Of a stretch of 64,000 bases of DNA, positions 7,854 to 17,188 are shown piece by piece; the stretch's first letter is position 1, and every line of letters starts with the position of its first letter. The position numbers were made by a program, and so were the translations under genes. The DNA is taken from positions 930,001 to 994,000 of the forward strand of contig NZ_CP101291.1 of assembly GCF_024300645.1 (NCBI RefSeq), in the 5' to 3' direction. The notes below the pieces were generated by a model that was not told the origin of the DNA, did no database searches, and worked only from the letters and a program-made list of their open reading frames with translations. The DNA is from Alteromonas sp. LMIT006 (GTDB lineage Bacteria; Pseudomonadota; Gammaproteobacteria; Enterobacterales; Alteromonadaceae).

Positions 7854-8777
7854 ATGTTTGCACTCGATATAAACGCACTTCAAAAAACGTACAAAGGCGG
7901 TGTTCAAGCCTTAAAAAGGATTGATTTACAAGTTCAACAAGGCGATTTTTTTGCTTTGCTAGGACCTAATGGCGCAGGTAAATCCACCACCATCGGCATC
8001 ATTTCGGCTTTAGTGAACAAAACTGCTGGTTCGGTAAAGGTCTTTGAACACGACTTAGATAATGCACTAGACAAAGCCAAATCCTGTATTGGCCTAGTGC
8101 CGCAAGAGTTCAATTTTAACCAGTTTGAGACAGTGTTGCAGATTGTGGTCAATCAAGCTGGGTATTACGGCGTACCTAGAGCGCTCGCTAAACAGCGCGC
8201 TGAAAAATATCTGAGCAAACTCGATTTGTGGGATAAACGCAATGCGCCTGCGCGGACATTATCGGGCGGTATGAAGCGTCGTTTGATGATTGCCCGGGCT
8301 TTAGTACATGAACCTAAATTACTTATTTTGGATGAGCCGACTGCAGGGGTGGATATTGAGATCCGACGTTCAATGTGGACGTTTCTGCAAGAGATCAATG
8401 CGCAAGGTGTGACCATCATTTTGACTACCCATTATCTTGAAGAAGCCGAAATGCTCTGTAAAAACATTGCTATCATTGATAAAGGTATCATCGTTGAAAA
8501 CACGACAATCAAAGCACTCCTCGCCAAACTTAATATCGAAACCTTTATCTTAGATGTGCAAACAGACGCGTCGGAGATTGTGCTCGATGGGATTGAATGC
8601 CGTTTTAAAGAGGGCGAATTAGAGATTGATGTTCCCAAAGAAGCAGGGTTAAACCCTGTGTTTGCTCAGCTCAGTGAGCAAGGTGTGCAAGTGTTGAGTA
8701 TGCGCAATAAAGCAAACCGTCTTGAAGAGTTATTTGTGCGCTTGGTGGAAGCGGGTCGAGGAGATAATAATGAATAA
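7854..8777 (+). CDS. yadG: ABC transporter ATP-binding protein (YadG-like)
   Basis: Nucleotide-binding subunit of a two-gene ABC-2 type exporter. It has a Walker A GPNGAGKST (37-45), signature LSGGMKRR (136-143), Walker B LLILDEPTAGVD (156-167) and the H-loop TTHYLEEAE. The 307-residue length and the sequence around KTYKGGVQALKRIDL fit the YadG/CcmA group. The 3' end overlaps the permease gene start (8770) by 8 bases, so the two are translationally coupled. The substrate is unknown; E. coli yadGH is likewise unassigned. Confidence 0.9.
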   Translation: MFALDINALQKTYKGGVQALKRIDLQVQQGDFFALLGPNGAGKSTTIGIISALVNKTAGSVKVFEHDLDNALDKAKSCIGLVPQEFNFNQFETVLQIVVNQAGYYGVPRALAKQRAEKYLSKLDLWDKRNAPARTLSGGMKRRLMIARALVHEPKLLILDEPTAGVDIEIRRSMWTFLQEINAQGVTIILTTHYLEEAEMLCKNIAIIDKGIIVENTTIKALLAKLNIETFILDVQTDASEIVLDGIECRFKEGELEIDVPKEAGLNPVFAQLSEQGVQVLSMRNKANRLEELFVRLVEAGRGDNNE

Positions 8778-9540
8778 TATGATTTTCACTGCGCTCAAAA
8801 CGATTTGGATCAAGGAATGTACTCGCTTTTTGCGAATTTGGGTGCAAACGCTCGTTCCGCCTGCGATTACGATGTCTTTGTATTTTGTGATTTTTGGTAA
8901 CTTGATTGGCTCTCGGATTGGTGAAATGGGTGGCTTTACCTACATGGAGTTTATCGTACCTGGACTCATTATGATGTCGATCATCACAAACTCGTACGCC
9001 AATGTGTCGAGCTCATTTTTTAGCGCGAAATTTCAGCGCAATATAGAAGAATTACTGATTTCACCTGTTCCTACATGGGTGATTATCATGGGGTTTGTTG
9101 GTGGCGGTGTCGCGCGAGCCATGCTAATCGGGATCATTGTGACTACGGTATCTTTATTTTTTGTTGACGTCCACATTCACAACGCCCTGATTATTATGCT
9201 CACTCTGATTTTAACCGCGACGCTATTTGCGACAGCAGGTTTAATTAACGGTGTCTTCGCCAAAACATTTGACGACATATCTGTGGTACCCACCTTTGTT
9301 CTGACGCCATTAACGTATTTAGGCGGTGTGTTTTACTCCCTTAGCTTATTACCAGAATTTTGGCAGATGGTGAGCAAAATCAATCCGATTGTATACATGG
9401 TAAATGGTTTTCGCTATGGATTTTTGGGGTATAGCGATGTCAATTATGCGTATTCACTAGTTTTGTTACTTGGATTTAATGTGGTTGCCTTTGCAGTTGC
9501 TTATCGTTTGATTCAGCGTGGCACAGGTATCCGCAGTTAA
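8770..9540 (+). CDS. yadH: ABC-2 type transporter permease (YadH-like)
   Basis: Membrane subunit partnering the preceding ATPase. It has 256 residues and about six transmembrane helices, with the ABC-2 family segment ELLISPVPTWVIIMGFVGGGVARA and the C-terminal TPLTYLGGVFYSLSLLPEFWQ...INPIVYMVNGFRYGFLG. The frame is open from 8722, but ATG 8770 is preceded by GAGGAGA and gives the family-typical N-terminus, so it is chosen. It overlaps the ATPase gene by 8 bases, and its stop codon overlaps the start of the following methyltransferase gene (TAATG), implying one operon. Confidence 0.9.
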   Translation: MNNMIFTALKTIWIKECTRFLRIWVQTLVPPAITMSLYFVIFGNLIGSRIGEMGGFTYMEFIVPGLIMMSIITNSYANVSSSFFSAKFQRNIEELLISPVPTWVIIMGFVGGGVARAMLIGIIVTTVSLFFVDVHIHNALIIMLTLILTATLFATAGLINGVFAKTFDDISVVPTFVLTPLTYLGGVFYSLSLLPEFWQMVSKINPIVYMVNGFRYGFLGYSDVNYAYSLVLLLGFNVVAFAVAYRLIQRGTGIRS

Positions 9541-10202
9541 TGGCACAAGGCAACTCACGAGTCATTACGACGAATCAAACGGGCGTGCATGACAAGTTAC
9601 TTGAATTAGTAAGTAGGTACTTACACTCACAAAATCTAAAGCCAATCAATGCACACACTCAAATCGCTTTTGCCGAGGTCTGTGATTGGTTAGATGGTTG
9701 GCACGGTGATCTTATTTTAGACAATTGCTGCGGGGTCGGGGCTAGTACAGCCAAAATTGCTAAACTTTATCCCGATGCCAGAGTCATTGGCATTGATAAG
9801 TCTGCCCAACGAGTAGACAAACACGCACATTACGCTATAGCCCAAGATAATTATATTCTGGTTCGAGCCGACCTTAATGATTTTTGGCGATTGGCGCGTA
9901 AAGCGCAATGGCAATGCGAAAAGCAATATTTGCTCTATCCAAATCCATATCCCAAATCGACACAAGTCCAGAAACGTTGGCATGGTTCACCTGCGTTTTT
10001 GGATATGTTGGCATTAGGTGGTGCATTAGTGGTGAGATCAAATTGGCGTTTATACCTCGAGGAAGTCGCAATGGTTTTGACTTACCTAGGCACTTGCTCA
10101 TCTATCAAAGAGGTGAATGATGCTGAGCCAATGACGCCTTTTGAAGCAAAATATCAAAATAGCGGCCAAGTGTGTTGGGAATTGTGTACGAAAAGGGTAT
10201 AG
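9540..10202 (+). CDS. TrmB-like SAM-dependent methyltransferase paralogue
   Basis: The protein of 220 residues has a class I methyltransferase fold. Motif I is LILDNCCGVGAST, then GIDKSAQRVDKH, then LLYPNPYPKSTQVQKRWHGSP. The last segment resembles the PDPWxKxxHxKRR signature of tRNA (guanine-N7)-methyltransferase TrmB, but is altered (PNPYPK, RWHGSP). It is therefore more likely a diverged paralogue than the true tRNA m7G46 enzyme. Its start overlaps the permease stop (TAATG), so it is cotranslated with an exporter, an unexpected pairing. Substrate unknown. Confidence 0.75.
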   Translation: MAQGNSRVITTNQTGVHDKLLELVSRYLHSQNLKPINAHTQIAFAEVCDWLDGWHGDLILDNCCGVGASTAKIAKLYPDARVIGIDKSAQRVDKHAHYAIAQDNYILVRADLNDFWRLARKAQWQCEKQYLLYPNPYPKSTQVQKRWHGSPAFLDMLALGGALVVRSNWRLYLEEVAMVLTYLGTCSSIKEVNDAEPMTPFEAKYQNSGQVCWELCTKRV

Positions 10203-10325
10203 TCGTGAATTGCTAGTCTCAGTATTAGAAAATGCTAGTATTTGCAATGTCATAGTTATAATATTCGCATCTTGCCTAGGATGGCTATATGGAATGATGG
10301 ATAGATAACGATTTTTGGAAAGCCC

Positions 10326-11966
10326 GTGAGTAACGCTGAAGCAAGTTTAGAGCATTTGTTCCGTGTATTTACGATGCCGGAGCACCATGACTCAACGTTG
10401 AGTCAGATTGAAAAGAATTTATCGGATAATTTATCTGACTTTTTGTCGCGCCATGTTGTCGCTAAACGTCATTCTTTAGAAGATATCGAGCGTGATTTTG
10501 CTTATGCAGAGATGCCCGAGCGCCCAGAGTTTGTTTCAGCGCATGCGCAAAAACTCCTTGATACGCTGGTTGCCCATTCCGTTAACACCTACGCGCCAAC
10601 TTTTATTGGTCATATGACCTCAGCTTTACCTTACTTTCATTTATCCTTATCGAAGCTACTGGTTGGTCTGAACCAAAACCTCGTCAAAATCGAAACGTCC
10701 AAAGCGTTTACCCCCCTTGAACGTCAAGTTTTAGGCATGATGCATCATTTAGTATTCGCAAATGCTCCTCGATTTTATGACGACCACTTGCATTCTGCGC
10801 AGCATTCTTTGGGTGCGTTTTGCTCTGGTGGGACGGTTGCGAATATGACCTCCTTGTGGGTGGCTCGAAATGCTAAATTAGCGCCAAAACTCGGTTTTAA
10901 AGGTGTGTCCCAAGAAGGTATTTTTGCAGCCTATCAAGCTTATGGTATTTCAGATCTGGGAGTGATTTGCTCACCACGAGCCCATTACTCGGTTGGTAAA
11001 GCCGTTGATTTATTAGGCATAGGACGCAAAAATATTCTGCACAATACTGATTGTAACCACTCACTAACCCCGAGTGAGGCATTAAGGATTGGGCGTGAGT
11101 TTCAAGCCAAAGGCAAAGATATTTTGGCGATTGTCGGTATTGCCGGCACCACAGAGACTGGGCACATTGATCCGCTGGATGAATTGGCCGATGTTGCTAA
11201 AGAATTAGGGTGTTGGTTTCATGTCGACGCAGCATGGGGTGGGGCAACTTTGTTCTCAAACACCCACAGAGTCAAAATGCGAGGGATTGAACGTGCCGAT
11301 TCTGTAACGCTTGATGCGCACAAACAAATGTATGTTCCGATGGGCGCTGGAATGGCATTGTTCAAAGATCCACAAGCTGCCAACTCCGTTCGCCATCATG
11401 CACAGTACATTTTGCGTCAAGGTTCAAAAGACCTTGGCTCAACCACGTTGGAAGGCTCTCGTAACGGCATGGCCATGATGGTGTATTCGTCATTGCACAT
11501 TCTTGGACGTGAGGGGTATGAATTACTCATCGATCAAAGTATAGATAAAGCTCAACAGTTTGCGGCTATGATTGAAGGTGATACAGATTTTGAATTGGTA
11601 ACTCATCCAATGTTATCTTTATTAACGTATCGTTACGTTCCTGCAGCAGCCCAGCACTTATTATCTGAATCCACGCATTATCATGCGATCAATGAATTAT
11701 TGAATCGTCTGACCAAGGCGATTCAAAAATCACAGCGAGAGGCGGGCAAGTCTTTTGTTTCAAGAACCCGTTTTGCAGTGGATAAATATTCGGATGATGT
11801 ATTGACGGTTTTTCGTGTGGTGATTGCCAATCCGCTAACAACCGTGAATCATTTGCGTGATATCTTGGCCGAACAAAAAGCCATTGCGCTCGAAACAGAA
11901 GCTTATCAAGCGCTAATGGAATATGTGACACAGGCTACGGCAACTCAAGCGGTAGGTTATCAATAA
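10326..11966 (+). CDS. panP: PLP-dependent aspartate 1-decarboxylase PanP
   Basis: Predicted to decarboxylate L-aspartate to beta-alanine for pantothenate and CoA synthesis, replacing the pyruvoyl enzyme PanD. The 546-residue protein is a group II amino-acid decarboxylase: stacking His in [11 protein letters not shown] (H220), HVDAAWGG (D301) and the PLP lysine in LDAHKQM (K333). The N-terminal region ([40 protein letters not shown]) is that of the PanP family described in Vibrio. The start is GTG with GGAAAG at 10317-10322. The gene converges on panC, overlapping its 3' end by 32 bases; the neighbouring panB-panC genes strongly support this job over glutamate decarboxylase. Confidence 0.88.
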   Translation: MSNAEASLEHLFRVFTMPEHHDSTLSQIEKNLSDNLSDFLSRHVVAKRHSLEDIERDFAYAEMPERPEFVSAHAQKLLDTLVAHSVNTYAPTFIGHMTSALPYFHLSLSKLLVGLNQNLVKIETSKAFTPLERQVLGMMHHLVFANAPRFYDDHLHSAQHSLGAFCSGGTVANMTSLWVARNAKLAPKLGFKGVSQEGIFAAYQAYGISDLGVICSPRAHYSVGKAVDLLGIGRKNILHNTDCNHSLTPSEALRIGREFQAKGKDILAIVGIAGTTETGHIDPLDELADVAKELGCWFHVDAAWGGATLFSNTHRVKMRGIERADSVTLDAHKQMYVPMGAGMALFKDPQAANSVRHHAQYILRQGSKDLGSTTLEGSRNGMAMMVYSSLHILGREGYELLIDQSIDKAQQFAAMIEGDTDFELVTHPMLSLLTYRYVPAAAQHLLSESTHYHAINELLNRLTKAIQKSQREAGKSFVSRTRFAVDKYSDDVLTVFRVVIANPLTTVNHLRDILAEQKAIALETEAYQALMEYVTQATATQAVGYQ

Positions 11967-12792
11967 GGCGCGTTTTCCCTAAAAACGCAGCGCCTAAAAT
12001 CACGAGTTCCTTTTCTGCAAATCCCGCTGGTTGCAAAGTGTGTGCATTGCGGATTTCGATATAATCTGGTTTAAAACCAGCATTGGTTAAACGCGCGTTG
12101 CCCTCGATAATAAGGTGCTTGTGGTCTTGCTCTCCGTCAAGCAATGCTTGCTTGATATCAGATAAAACGCGATATAGGGTGGGGGCGACTTGTCGTTGTT
12201 GCTCATTGAGATAACCGTTACGGGAACTCATGGCTAGTCCATCATCATGACGCATCGTCGGTACTGTCACGATATCAAGATTCATGGATAAATCTTCAAC
12301 CATGGCTTTAATAACTTGTACTTGCTGATAGTCTTTTTCACCAAAATAAGCAATATTCGGTTGCACCATATTGAACAGCTTAGTCACGACGGTTGCAACA
12401 CCTCTAAAATGGCCAGGACGAGATGCTCCACAAATCATATAAGATATGCCAGGTACTTCGACAAAGGTTTGTTGCTCAAGACCGCGAGGATAAATATCGT
12501 TGGCTGTAGGAGTAAAAATAACATCAACGCCAAGTTCGGCTAATTGAGCAGAGTCTTCGGCTAGAGTACGAGGGTAGTTATCTAAATCTTCTCCTGCACC
12601 AAATTGCATCGGGTTAACAAAAATTGACACTACTACGATATCAGCGTCTTTTTTTGCGGCTTCAACTAAGCTTAAGTGACCCAGATGCAGATTGCCCATG
12701 GTTGGTACAAAACCTATGCGTAGGCCTTTTAATTGCCATTCACGTCTAAGGGCTCGAAGTTCAGCAATATCGGATATGGTTTGCATGCTCAC
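11935..12792 (-). CDS. panC: Pantothenate synthetase
   Basis: Joins pantoate and beta-alanine with ATP hydrolysis to AMP, the last step of pantothenate synthesis. The 285-residue protein has the nucleotidyl-transferase motif [10 protein letters not shown] (HLGH at 36-39), [22 protein letters not shown], the GEKDYQQ segment and the KMSKS-like MSSRNGYL. Its start overlaps the panB stop by 4 bases (ATGA), so panB-panC are cotranslated. Its last 32 bases are antisense to the end of panP, which makes the beta-alanine this enzyme uses. Confidence 0.97.
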   Translation of the reverse strand: MSMQTISDIAELRALRREWQLKGLRIGFVPTMGNLHLGHLSLVEAAKKDADIVVVSIFVNPMQFGAGEDLDNYPRTLAEDSAQLAELGVDVIFTPTANDIYPRGLEQQTFVEVPGISYMICGASRPGHFRGVATVVTKLFNMVQPNIAYFGEKDYQQVQVIKAMVEDLSMNLDIVTVPTMRHDDGLAMSSRNGYLNEQQRQVAPTLYRVLSDIKQALLDGEQDHKHLIIEGNARLTNAGFKPDYIEIRNAHTLQPAGFAEKELVILGAAFLGKTRLIDNLPLELP

Positions 12793-13586
12793 TCCGAAAA
12801 AGTATGTTCAGGGCCTGGAAATGTGCCCGATTTTACTTCGTTAATGTACTGTGTCACTGCATCTTGTAGTGAGCCAGCTTGAGCGAGGTAATTTTTTGAA
12901 AACTTTGGCATGTAGTTAGCGCTTACCCCTAGCATATCATGCATAACTAAGATTTGTGCATCAGTGACATTACCCGCTCCGATTCCTATTACAGGGATTG
13001 CAAGGGCATCTGTTACGCGCTTTGCCAAGGGAGCTGGAACACATTCTAGCACTAGGGCTTGAGCACCAGCTTCTTCGAGTTGCAACGCGTTATCAATTAA
13101 TCTTTGCGCTTTGTCAGTCTCTCGGCCTTGCACTTTGAAACCACCAAAGACATGCACAGATTGTGGGGTTAAGCCTAAGTGACCACATACCGGTACACCA
13201 CATTCGGTTAACCTTGTAATGGTTGGAGCAAGCCAAGCACCCCCTTCCAGTTTGACCATACTGGCGCCAGCCGCCATAAGTTTTGCTGCATTGGCACACG
13301 CTGTTTCGGGCGTGTTATAGGTCATAAACGGCATGTCAGCCATGACGAAGCTGCGCTGAATACCACTGGCTACGGATTTTGTGTGATAAGCCACTTCATC
13401 GATACTTACTGCCAGCGTATCCTTTTCGCCTTTGAGTACCATGCCCAATGAGTCACCAATAAGCAAAATGTCGACACCCATAGAGTCGAAGAGTTTGGCA
13501 AAACTGGCATCATACGCGGTTAACGCAGTGATCTTCTCACCATTTTGCTTCATTTTAAGCAATGTTGCAGTTGTAACAGATTTCAT
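12789..13586 (-). CDS. panB: 3-methyl-2-oxobutanoate hydroxymethyltransferase
   Basis: Transfers a hydroxymethyl group from methylene-tetrahydrofolate to alpha-ketoisovalerate, the first step to pantoate. The protein is 265 residues, the usual length, and begins [26 protein letters not shown]. Metal and substrate motifs [19 protein letters not shown] and GHLGLTPQS are present, as is VIGIGAG near the C-terminus. It is the upstream partner of panC (4-base overlap) and follows folK after about 80 bases, possibly with its own promoter in 13587-13665. Confidence 0.97.
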   Translation of the reverse strand: MKSVTTATLLKMKQNGEKITALTAYDASFAKLFDSMGVDILLIGDSLGMVLKGEKDTLAVSIDEVAYHTKSVASGIQRSFVMADMPFMTYNTPETACANAAKLMAAGASMVKLEGGAWLAPTITRLTECGVPVCGHLGLTPQSVHVFGGFKVQGRETDKAQRLIDNALQLEEAGAQALVLECVPAPLAKRVTDALAIPVIGIGAGNVTDAQILVMHDMLGVSANYMPKFSKNYLAQAGSLQDAVTQYINEVKSGTFPGPEHTFSE

Positions 13587-13665
13587 AGGATGTCCTTGCT
13601 AATAATCTGTAAAAATCAAAAAACGGCACTATAAAGCGAAAACTGGCAAAATACTAGTTTTCGGA

Positions 13666-14166
13666 TTAATTCATTAACCTGGTAAGTGAAGTTAAATCAC
13701 ATTCTCTCACCCAGTGAGCGATGGATTGGTTATCAGGCATGATCAGGTCAGGTTGGATTTCAAAGAGAGGTACTAAAACAAATTCTCGACCTTTTATACC
13801 GTAATGCGGCACAGTCAACTCATCCGTTTTGATGTACGCATCACCGTACAATAACAAGTCCAAGTCTAAGGTTCTTGCCCCCCAGCGTTCAGCTTTTCGT
13901 ACTCTACCATGCTGCTGCTCAATAGCTTGTAGTTCATGAAGTAGTGCTAAAGGTTGTAAGTTTGTACTTACTTTACAAACGGCATTGACATAATTGGGTT
14001 GATCTTTTGGCCCCATAGGAGCACTGGAATAAAAGTGAGAACGCTCCAGTAACTTTATCTCAGCATGGGACGCTATAGCGGCAAGCGCATCGGTTAATTG
14101 TTGGACTGGGTTGCCAAGGTTGGCACCTAAACCAATGAAAATCCCTGGGCTAGGATTGTATTTCAC
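13666..14166 (-). CDS. folK: 2-amino-4-hydroxy-6-hydroxymethyldihydropteridine pyrophosphokinase
   Basis: Transfers pyrophosphate from ATP to the pterin alcohol in folate synthesis. The 166-residue protein has the HPPK hallmarks: IGLGANLGNP near the N-terminus, FYSSAPMGPKDQPNYVNAVC, and the metal-binding ERWGARTLDLDLLLYG. It overlaps pcnB by 4 bases, a coupling conserved in many gammaproteobacteria. Confidence 0.96.
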   Translation of the reverse strand: MKYNPSPGIFIGLGANLGNPVQQLTDALAAIASHAEIKLLERSHFYSSAPMGPKDQPNYVNAVCKVSTNLQPLALLHELQAIEQQHGRVRKAERWGARTLDLDLLLYGDAYIKTDELTVPHYGIKGREFVLVPLFEIQPDLIMPDNQSIAHWVRECDLTSLTRLMN

Positions 14167-15482
14167 GACTTTTTCCGCTTACGACGATAGCGGCCTTTGC
14201 TCGGTGAGTTTTGCCTAAGGGCATCGATCATGGTCTTGCGCTGTTCGTTATTAGCTTCCTGGAAATCCGTCCACCACTGTGCTAATTCGAATAAATCACC
14301 GCCTTCAATTTGACCCCGTAACAATAAAAAGTCATATGCTGCGCGGAATCTAGGATGAGCAAGCATTTGGTAAGCGCGACGCCCATAGCGCTTGGAAAGG
14401 CGATGCTGAAAATGCCAAATTTCACGCATTGGGATGCTAAAGCGTTTGGGAATCATTATCCGTTTGAGTTGTATGCTCAAAACACTGCTGCACGCCATAC
14501 TAAATGCATCAGCAGGAGATAATCCGGATTCTGTTTGATATTTTGCGGTCGCTTCTTCAATTGGGTACCAAAGTAGAGCCGCATAAATAAATGCTGGGGT
14601 CACCCTTTGGCCATTATTGATGCGATTATCCGTATTGATAACGACTTGTTCGACAAAACGAGCTTCTCTAGACCCCGCTATTTTGGTCAAATTAGCAGTT
14701 TGTGGAAATAGCTGTGCGAACAGTCCGAACTCTTCCAGTAATTCATAGGTAAGCAAACCTTGTCCATTAAAAAGCAGCTTGAGCACTTCTTCAAACAAAC
14801 GTGCTGGTGGAATATTTTGTAATAAACCGGAGTAGTGATGAATCGCCTCGGAGCTTGGTTCATCGATCTGCATATTCAGCTTCGCGGCAAAGCGCACGGC
14901 ACGTAACATTCGCACCGGATCTTCACGATAGCGAGTCTCTGGATCACCAATTAAACAAAGACGTCTCGCTTTGAGATCTTGAAGCCCACCAACAAAATCG
15001 ATAACTTTGCCATTGTGCACACCAAAATACAGCGCATTGACAGTAAAATCACGTCTCACTGCATCTTCTTCTATGGTGCCATACACATTATCTCTGACCA
15101 GCTGGCCTTGTTCGTCAGCTTTGGCAACATCATTGGTTTGTGAGGGGGCTTGCTCACTATTGTGCGGGCCACGAAAAGTTGCGACTTCGATGATCTCTCG
15201 GCCAAACACAATGTGCGCCAAACGAAAGCGTCGTCCTATGAGACGACAATTGCGAAATAACCCTTTTATCTGTTCAGGTCGTGCGCTGGTTGCAATATCA
15301 AAGTCTTTAGGCTCTTTACCCAAAAGGATATCACGCACACAACCACCAACGAGATACGCCTCAAAACCGGCCGAGTGTAAGCGTTCACAAACCTTTATAG
15401 CATTAGAGGACAACTTATCTAGCGTAACCAAATGTTCGCCGGGAGTAAGAGAGACAGCTGTGTGAGACACCGAATTAGGCAT
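14163..15482 (-). CDS. pcnB: Poly(A) polymerase I
   Basis: Adds 3' poly(A) tails to RNAs, targeting them for decay. The 439-residue protein has the class II nucleotidyltransferase core: YLVGGCVRDILLG, the catalytic KDFDIATSA (two Asp), RRFRLAHIVFG and RRDFTVNALYF. The C-terminus is very basic (PSKGRYRRKRKKS), as expected for RNA binding. Those features favour PcnB over tRNA CCA-adding enzyme. It lies 37 bases downstream of gluQ and overlaps folK by 4 bases, in the same order as in E. coli. Confidence 0.96.
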   Translation of the reverse strand: MPNSVSHTAVSLTPGEHLVTLDKLSSNAIKVCERLHSAGFEAYLVGGCVRDILLGKEPKDFDIATSARPEQIKGLFRNCRLIGRRFRLAHIVFGREIIEVATFRGPHNSEQAPSQTNDVAKADEQGQLVRDNVYGTIEEDAVRRDFTVNALYFGVHNGKVIDFVGGLQDLKARRLCLIGDPETRYREDPVRMLRAVRFAAKLNMQIDEPSSEAIHHYSGLLQNIPPARLFEEVLKLLFNGQGLLTYELLEEFGLFAQLFPQTANLTKIAGSREARFVEQVVINTDNRINNGQRVTPAFIYAALLWYPIEEATAKYQTESGLSPADAFSMACSSVLSIQLKRIMIPKRFSIPMREIWHFQHRLSKRYGRRAYQMLAHPRFRAAYDFLLLRGQIEGGDLFELAQWWTDFQEANNEQRKTMIDALRQNSPSKGRYRRKRKKS

Positions 15483-15519
15483 GAAATAGTATGTTCTTGG
15501 TTTATATTATTCGAATTAT

Positions 15520-16428
15520 CTACACATCATAAGGGTTTATGTGTCGTTCGACAATCATTTCCTGTTGAAATTCAGGCGTGTTAACACGCCATTGTTGAAT
15601 ACCATCGGTGAGTAATCCATTGATCGATGTCGCATTTGAATGCAAACCAAGTAAGGTAAAAACGTTTCTTAAATTATCTAATGGCTTTGTGTTGTCGAGT
15701 GCTGGTGCGTGATTTTGTTTACTGAGCTTTTTTCCTGGCTTGGAAACCAATACAGGGCAATGTGCGTAGTTAGGTATGGACTGTTCAGTAAGGCTATCCC
15801 ACAAATTAAGTTGTAACAAGGTGGTCGGAAGCAAATCAGTGCCTCGAACGATATGAGTAATGCCTTGTACAATATCATCTAATACAACGGCAAGGTTATA
15901 CGCAACCAATCCATCTTTGCGCTGCAAAACACAATCTTCAAAAGCGGTATGTCCAATTAACGTTTGGTGTGGCATATATTTTTTTGCTTGTTGTAAGCCG
16001 TGCCAGCGATCGGTAAATTCAGTGATAACAGCTTCATTATGCCAGCGAATGGCGCCAAAGTTGTGATGAGCCCGGCGACATTGTCCTTGATAAAGTGAAT
16101 GGTTTGCTTTGATTTGTGATCGGGTGCACTGACAAAAATAGGCTTTGCGTTCGCGTAAAAGTGAATCAAGCGTTGCGCGATAAAATGCTAGGCGTTCATG
16201 CTGCCAAAAAACAGGTAGATCTGACACCATGCCATGAATTTCAAGAGTGTCAATAATGAGTTGAGAAGCACCGGGCACTTCTCGTGGTGGGTCAATATCT
16301 TCGATTCGCAATAGCCATAAGCCATCATGGGCTTTGGCATCAAGATAACTCACCGTTGCGGTAAACAATGAGCCAAGATGAAGAGGGCCGGAAGGGGACG
16401 GAGCAAACCGTCCCACATAAGTTGACAT
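15520..16428 (-). CDS. gluQ: Glutamyl-Q tRNA(Asp) synthetase
   Basis: Activates glutamate and attaches it to queuosine in the wobble position of tRNA(Asp). It resembles the catalytic half of GluRS without an anticodon-binding domain. The 302-residue protein has GRFAPSPSGPLHLGS (HIGH-type motif), a zinc site C99-x-C101...Y113-x3-C117, and KKLSKQ as KMSKS equivalent. It starts 3 bases after the dksA stop, the standard dksA-gluQ pairing, and is probably expressed mostly by read-through from dksA. Confidence 0.96.
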   Translation of the reverse strand: MSTYVGRFAPSPSGPLHLGSLFTATVSYLDAKAHDGLWLLRIEDIDPPREVPGASQLIIDTLEIHGMVSDLPVFWQHERLAFYRATLDSLLRERKAYFCQCTRSQIKANHSLYQGQCRRAHHNFGAIRWHNEAVITEFTDRWHGLQQAKKYMPHQTLIGHTAFEDCVLQRKDGLVAYNLAVVLDDIVQGITHIVRGTDLLPTTLLQLNLWDSLTEQSIPNYAHCPVLVSKPGKKLSKQNHAPALDNTKPLDNLRNVFTLLGLHSNATSINGLLTDGIQQWRVNTPEFQQEMIVERHINPYDV

Positions 16429-16431
16429 GAC

Positions 16432-16878
16432 TTAACCTAAGAGTTGTTTCTCTTTGATTTCTGCCATGGTTTTACAATCAACACATAAATCGGCTGTAGG
16501 ACGAGCTTCTAAACGGCGAATACCGATTTCGATGCCGCATGAATCACAGAAACCAAAGTCATCATCATCAATGCGCTTGATAGTCTTTTCGATTTTTTTG
16601 ATAAGTTTCCGCTCACGGTCTCGAGTACGCAGTTCAAGAGCAAATTCTTCTTCTTGAGATGCGCGGTCAACTGGATCAGGGAAATTTGCAGCTTCATCCT
16701 GCATGTGATGAACAGTACGATCAACTTCTTGTCTGAGCTGATCGCGCCACGCAGTCAATATTGTGCGAAAGTGCGCCATCTGCGCGTCGTTCATATACTC
16801 TTCGTCTTTGCCTTCTTGGTATGCTTCAATACCAGCAATAGAGAGTAATCCTAATGTTTTATTATTTGTAGTGGCCAT
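16432..16878 (-). CDS. dksA: RNA polymerase-binding transcription factor DksA
   Basis: Binds the RNA polymerase secondary channel and, with ppGpp, adjusts transcription during the stringent response. The 148-residue protein has the coiled-coil tip motif DPVDRA (D68, D71, A73) and a four-Cys zinc finger (C111, C114, C132, C135). The frame is open to 16899, but ATG 16878 is chosen because AAGGAGA lies 7 bases upstream and [10 protein letters not shown] matches the family. It heads the run dksA-gluQ-pcnB-folk-panBC. Two perfect hairpins lie just upstream in its leader. Confidence 0.97.
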   Translation of the reverse strand: MATTNNKTLGLLSIAGIEAYQEGKDEEYMNDAQMAHFRTILTAWRDQLRQEVDRTVHHMQDEAANFPDPVDRASQEEEFALELRTRDRERKLIKKIEKTIKRIDDDDFGFCDSCGIEIGIRRLEARPTADLCVDCKTMAEIKEKQLLG

Positions 16879-16893
16879 ACCACGTCTCCTTAA

Positions 16894-16935
16894 CAACACT
16901 TTACTGAAGTGTTGACACTATAAATAAATATAGTG
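16894..16935 (-). promoter_or_regulatory. Two tandem hairpins in the dksA leader
   Basis: Read on the minus strand, CACTATA/TATAGTG with a 6-base loop (16916-16935) is followed by CAACACTT/AAGTGTTG with a 5-base loop (16894-16914). The second ends 2-3 bases before the TAAGGAG ribosome-binding site. The arm between them can alternatively pair as AGTGT/ACACT, giving mutually exclusive folds. No T-run follows, so these are not ordinary terminators. Regulation of dksA translation is an inference. Confidence 0.5.
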
Positions 16936-17188
16936 CGTGTTTGAGTAATTTGACAAAAACCTAAAATTACAGCTCAGATGATATGTGGCTGTTTTATTGA
17001 TTTTCAATCATTAAGACACCTAAAAATTGTAAACTAATGATTTTAAATCGATTTTTGAATAATATTAGTTCTCGCGCGCAAGATTATGGTTACATTTTGG
17101 GCATTTGCAAGCTTTTTATAGACGCTAATCAATAAGTAATTGATACTATAGATATAAAAAGGTTAGACCTAAGGACGACAGAACGGTT
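16936..17188. other. Intergenic region between dksA and pepB
   Basis: An A/T-rich divergent promoter region upstream of dksA (minus) and pepB (plus). Apart from the dksA hairpins I see no gene, tRNA or named element. The stretch ACTATAGATATAAAAAGG at about 17145-17162 and TAAGGACG before the pepB ATG are consistent with a pepB promoter and ribosome-binding site, but I cannot place the hexamers with confidence. Confidence 0.4.

Noticed and set aside
15007-15465. 152-codon plus-strand frame inside pcnB
   Set aside because: Antisense shadow of pcnB with Ser/Arg-rich composition and no plausible start site.
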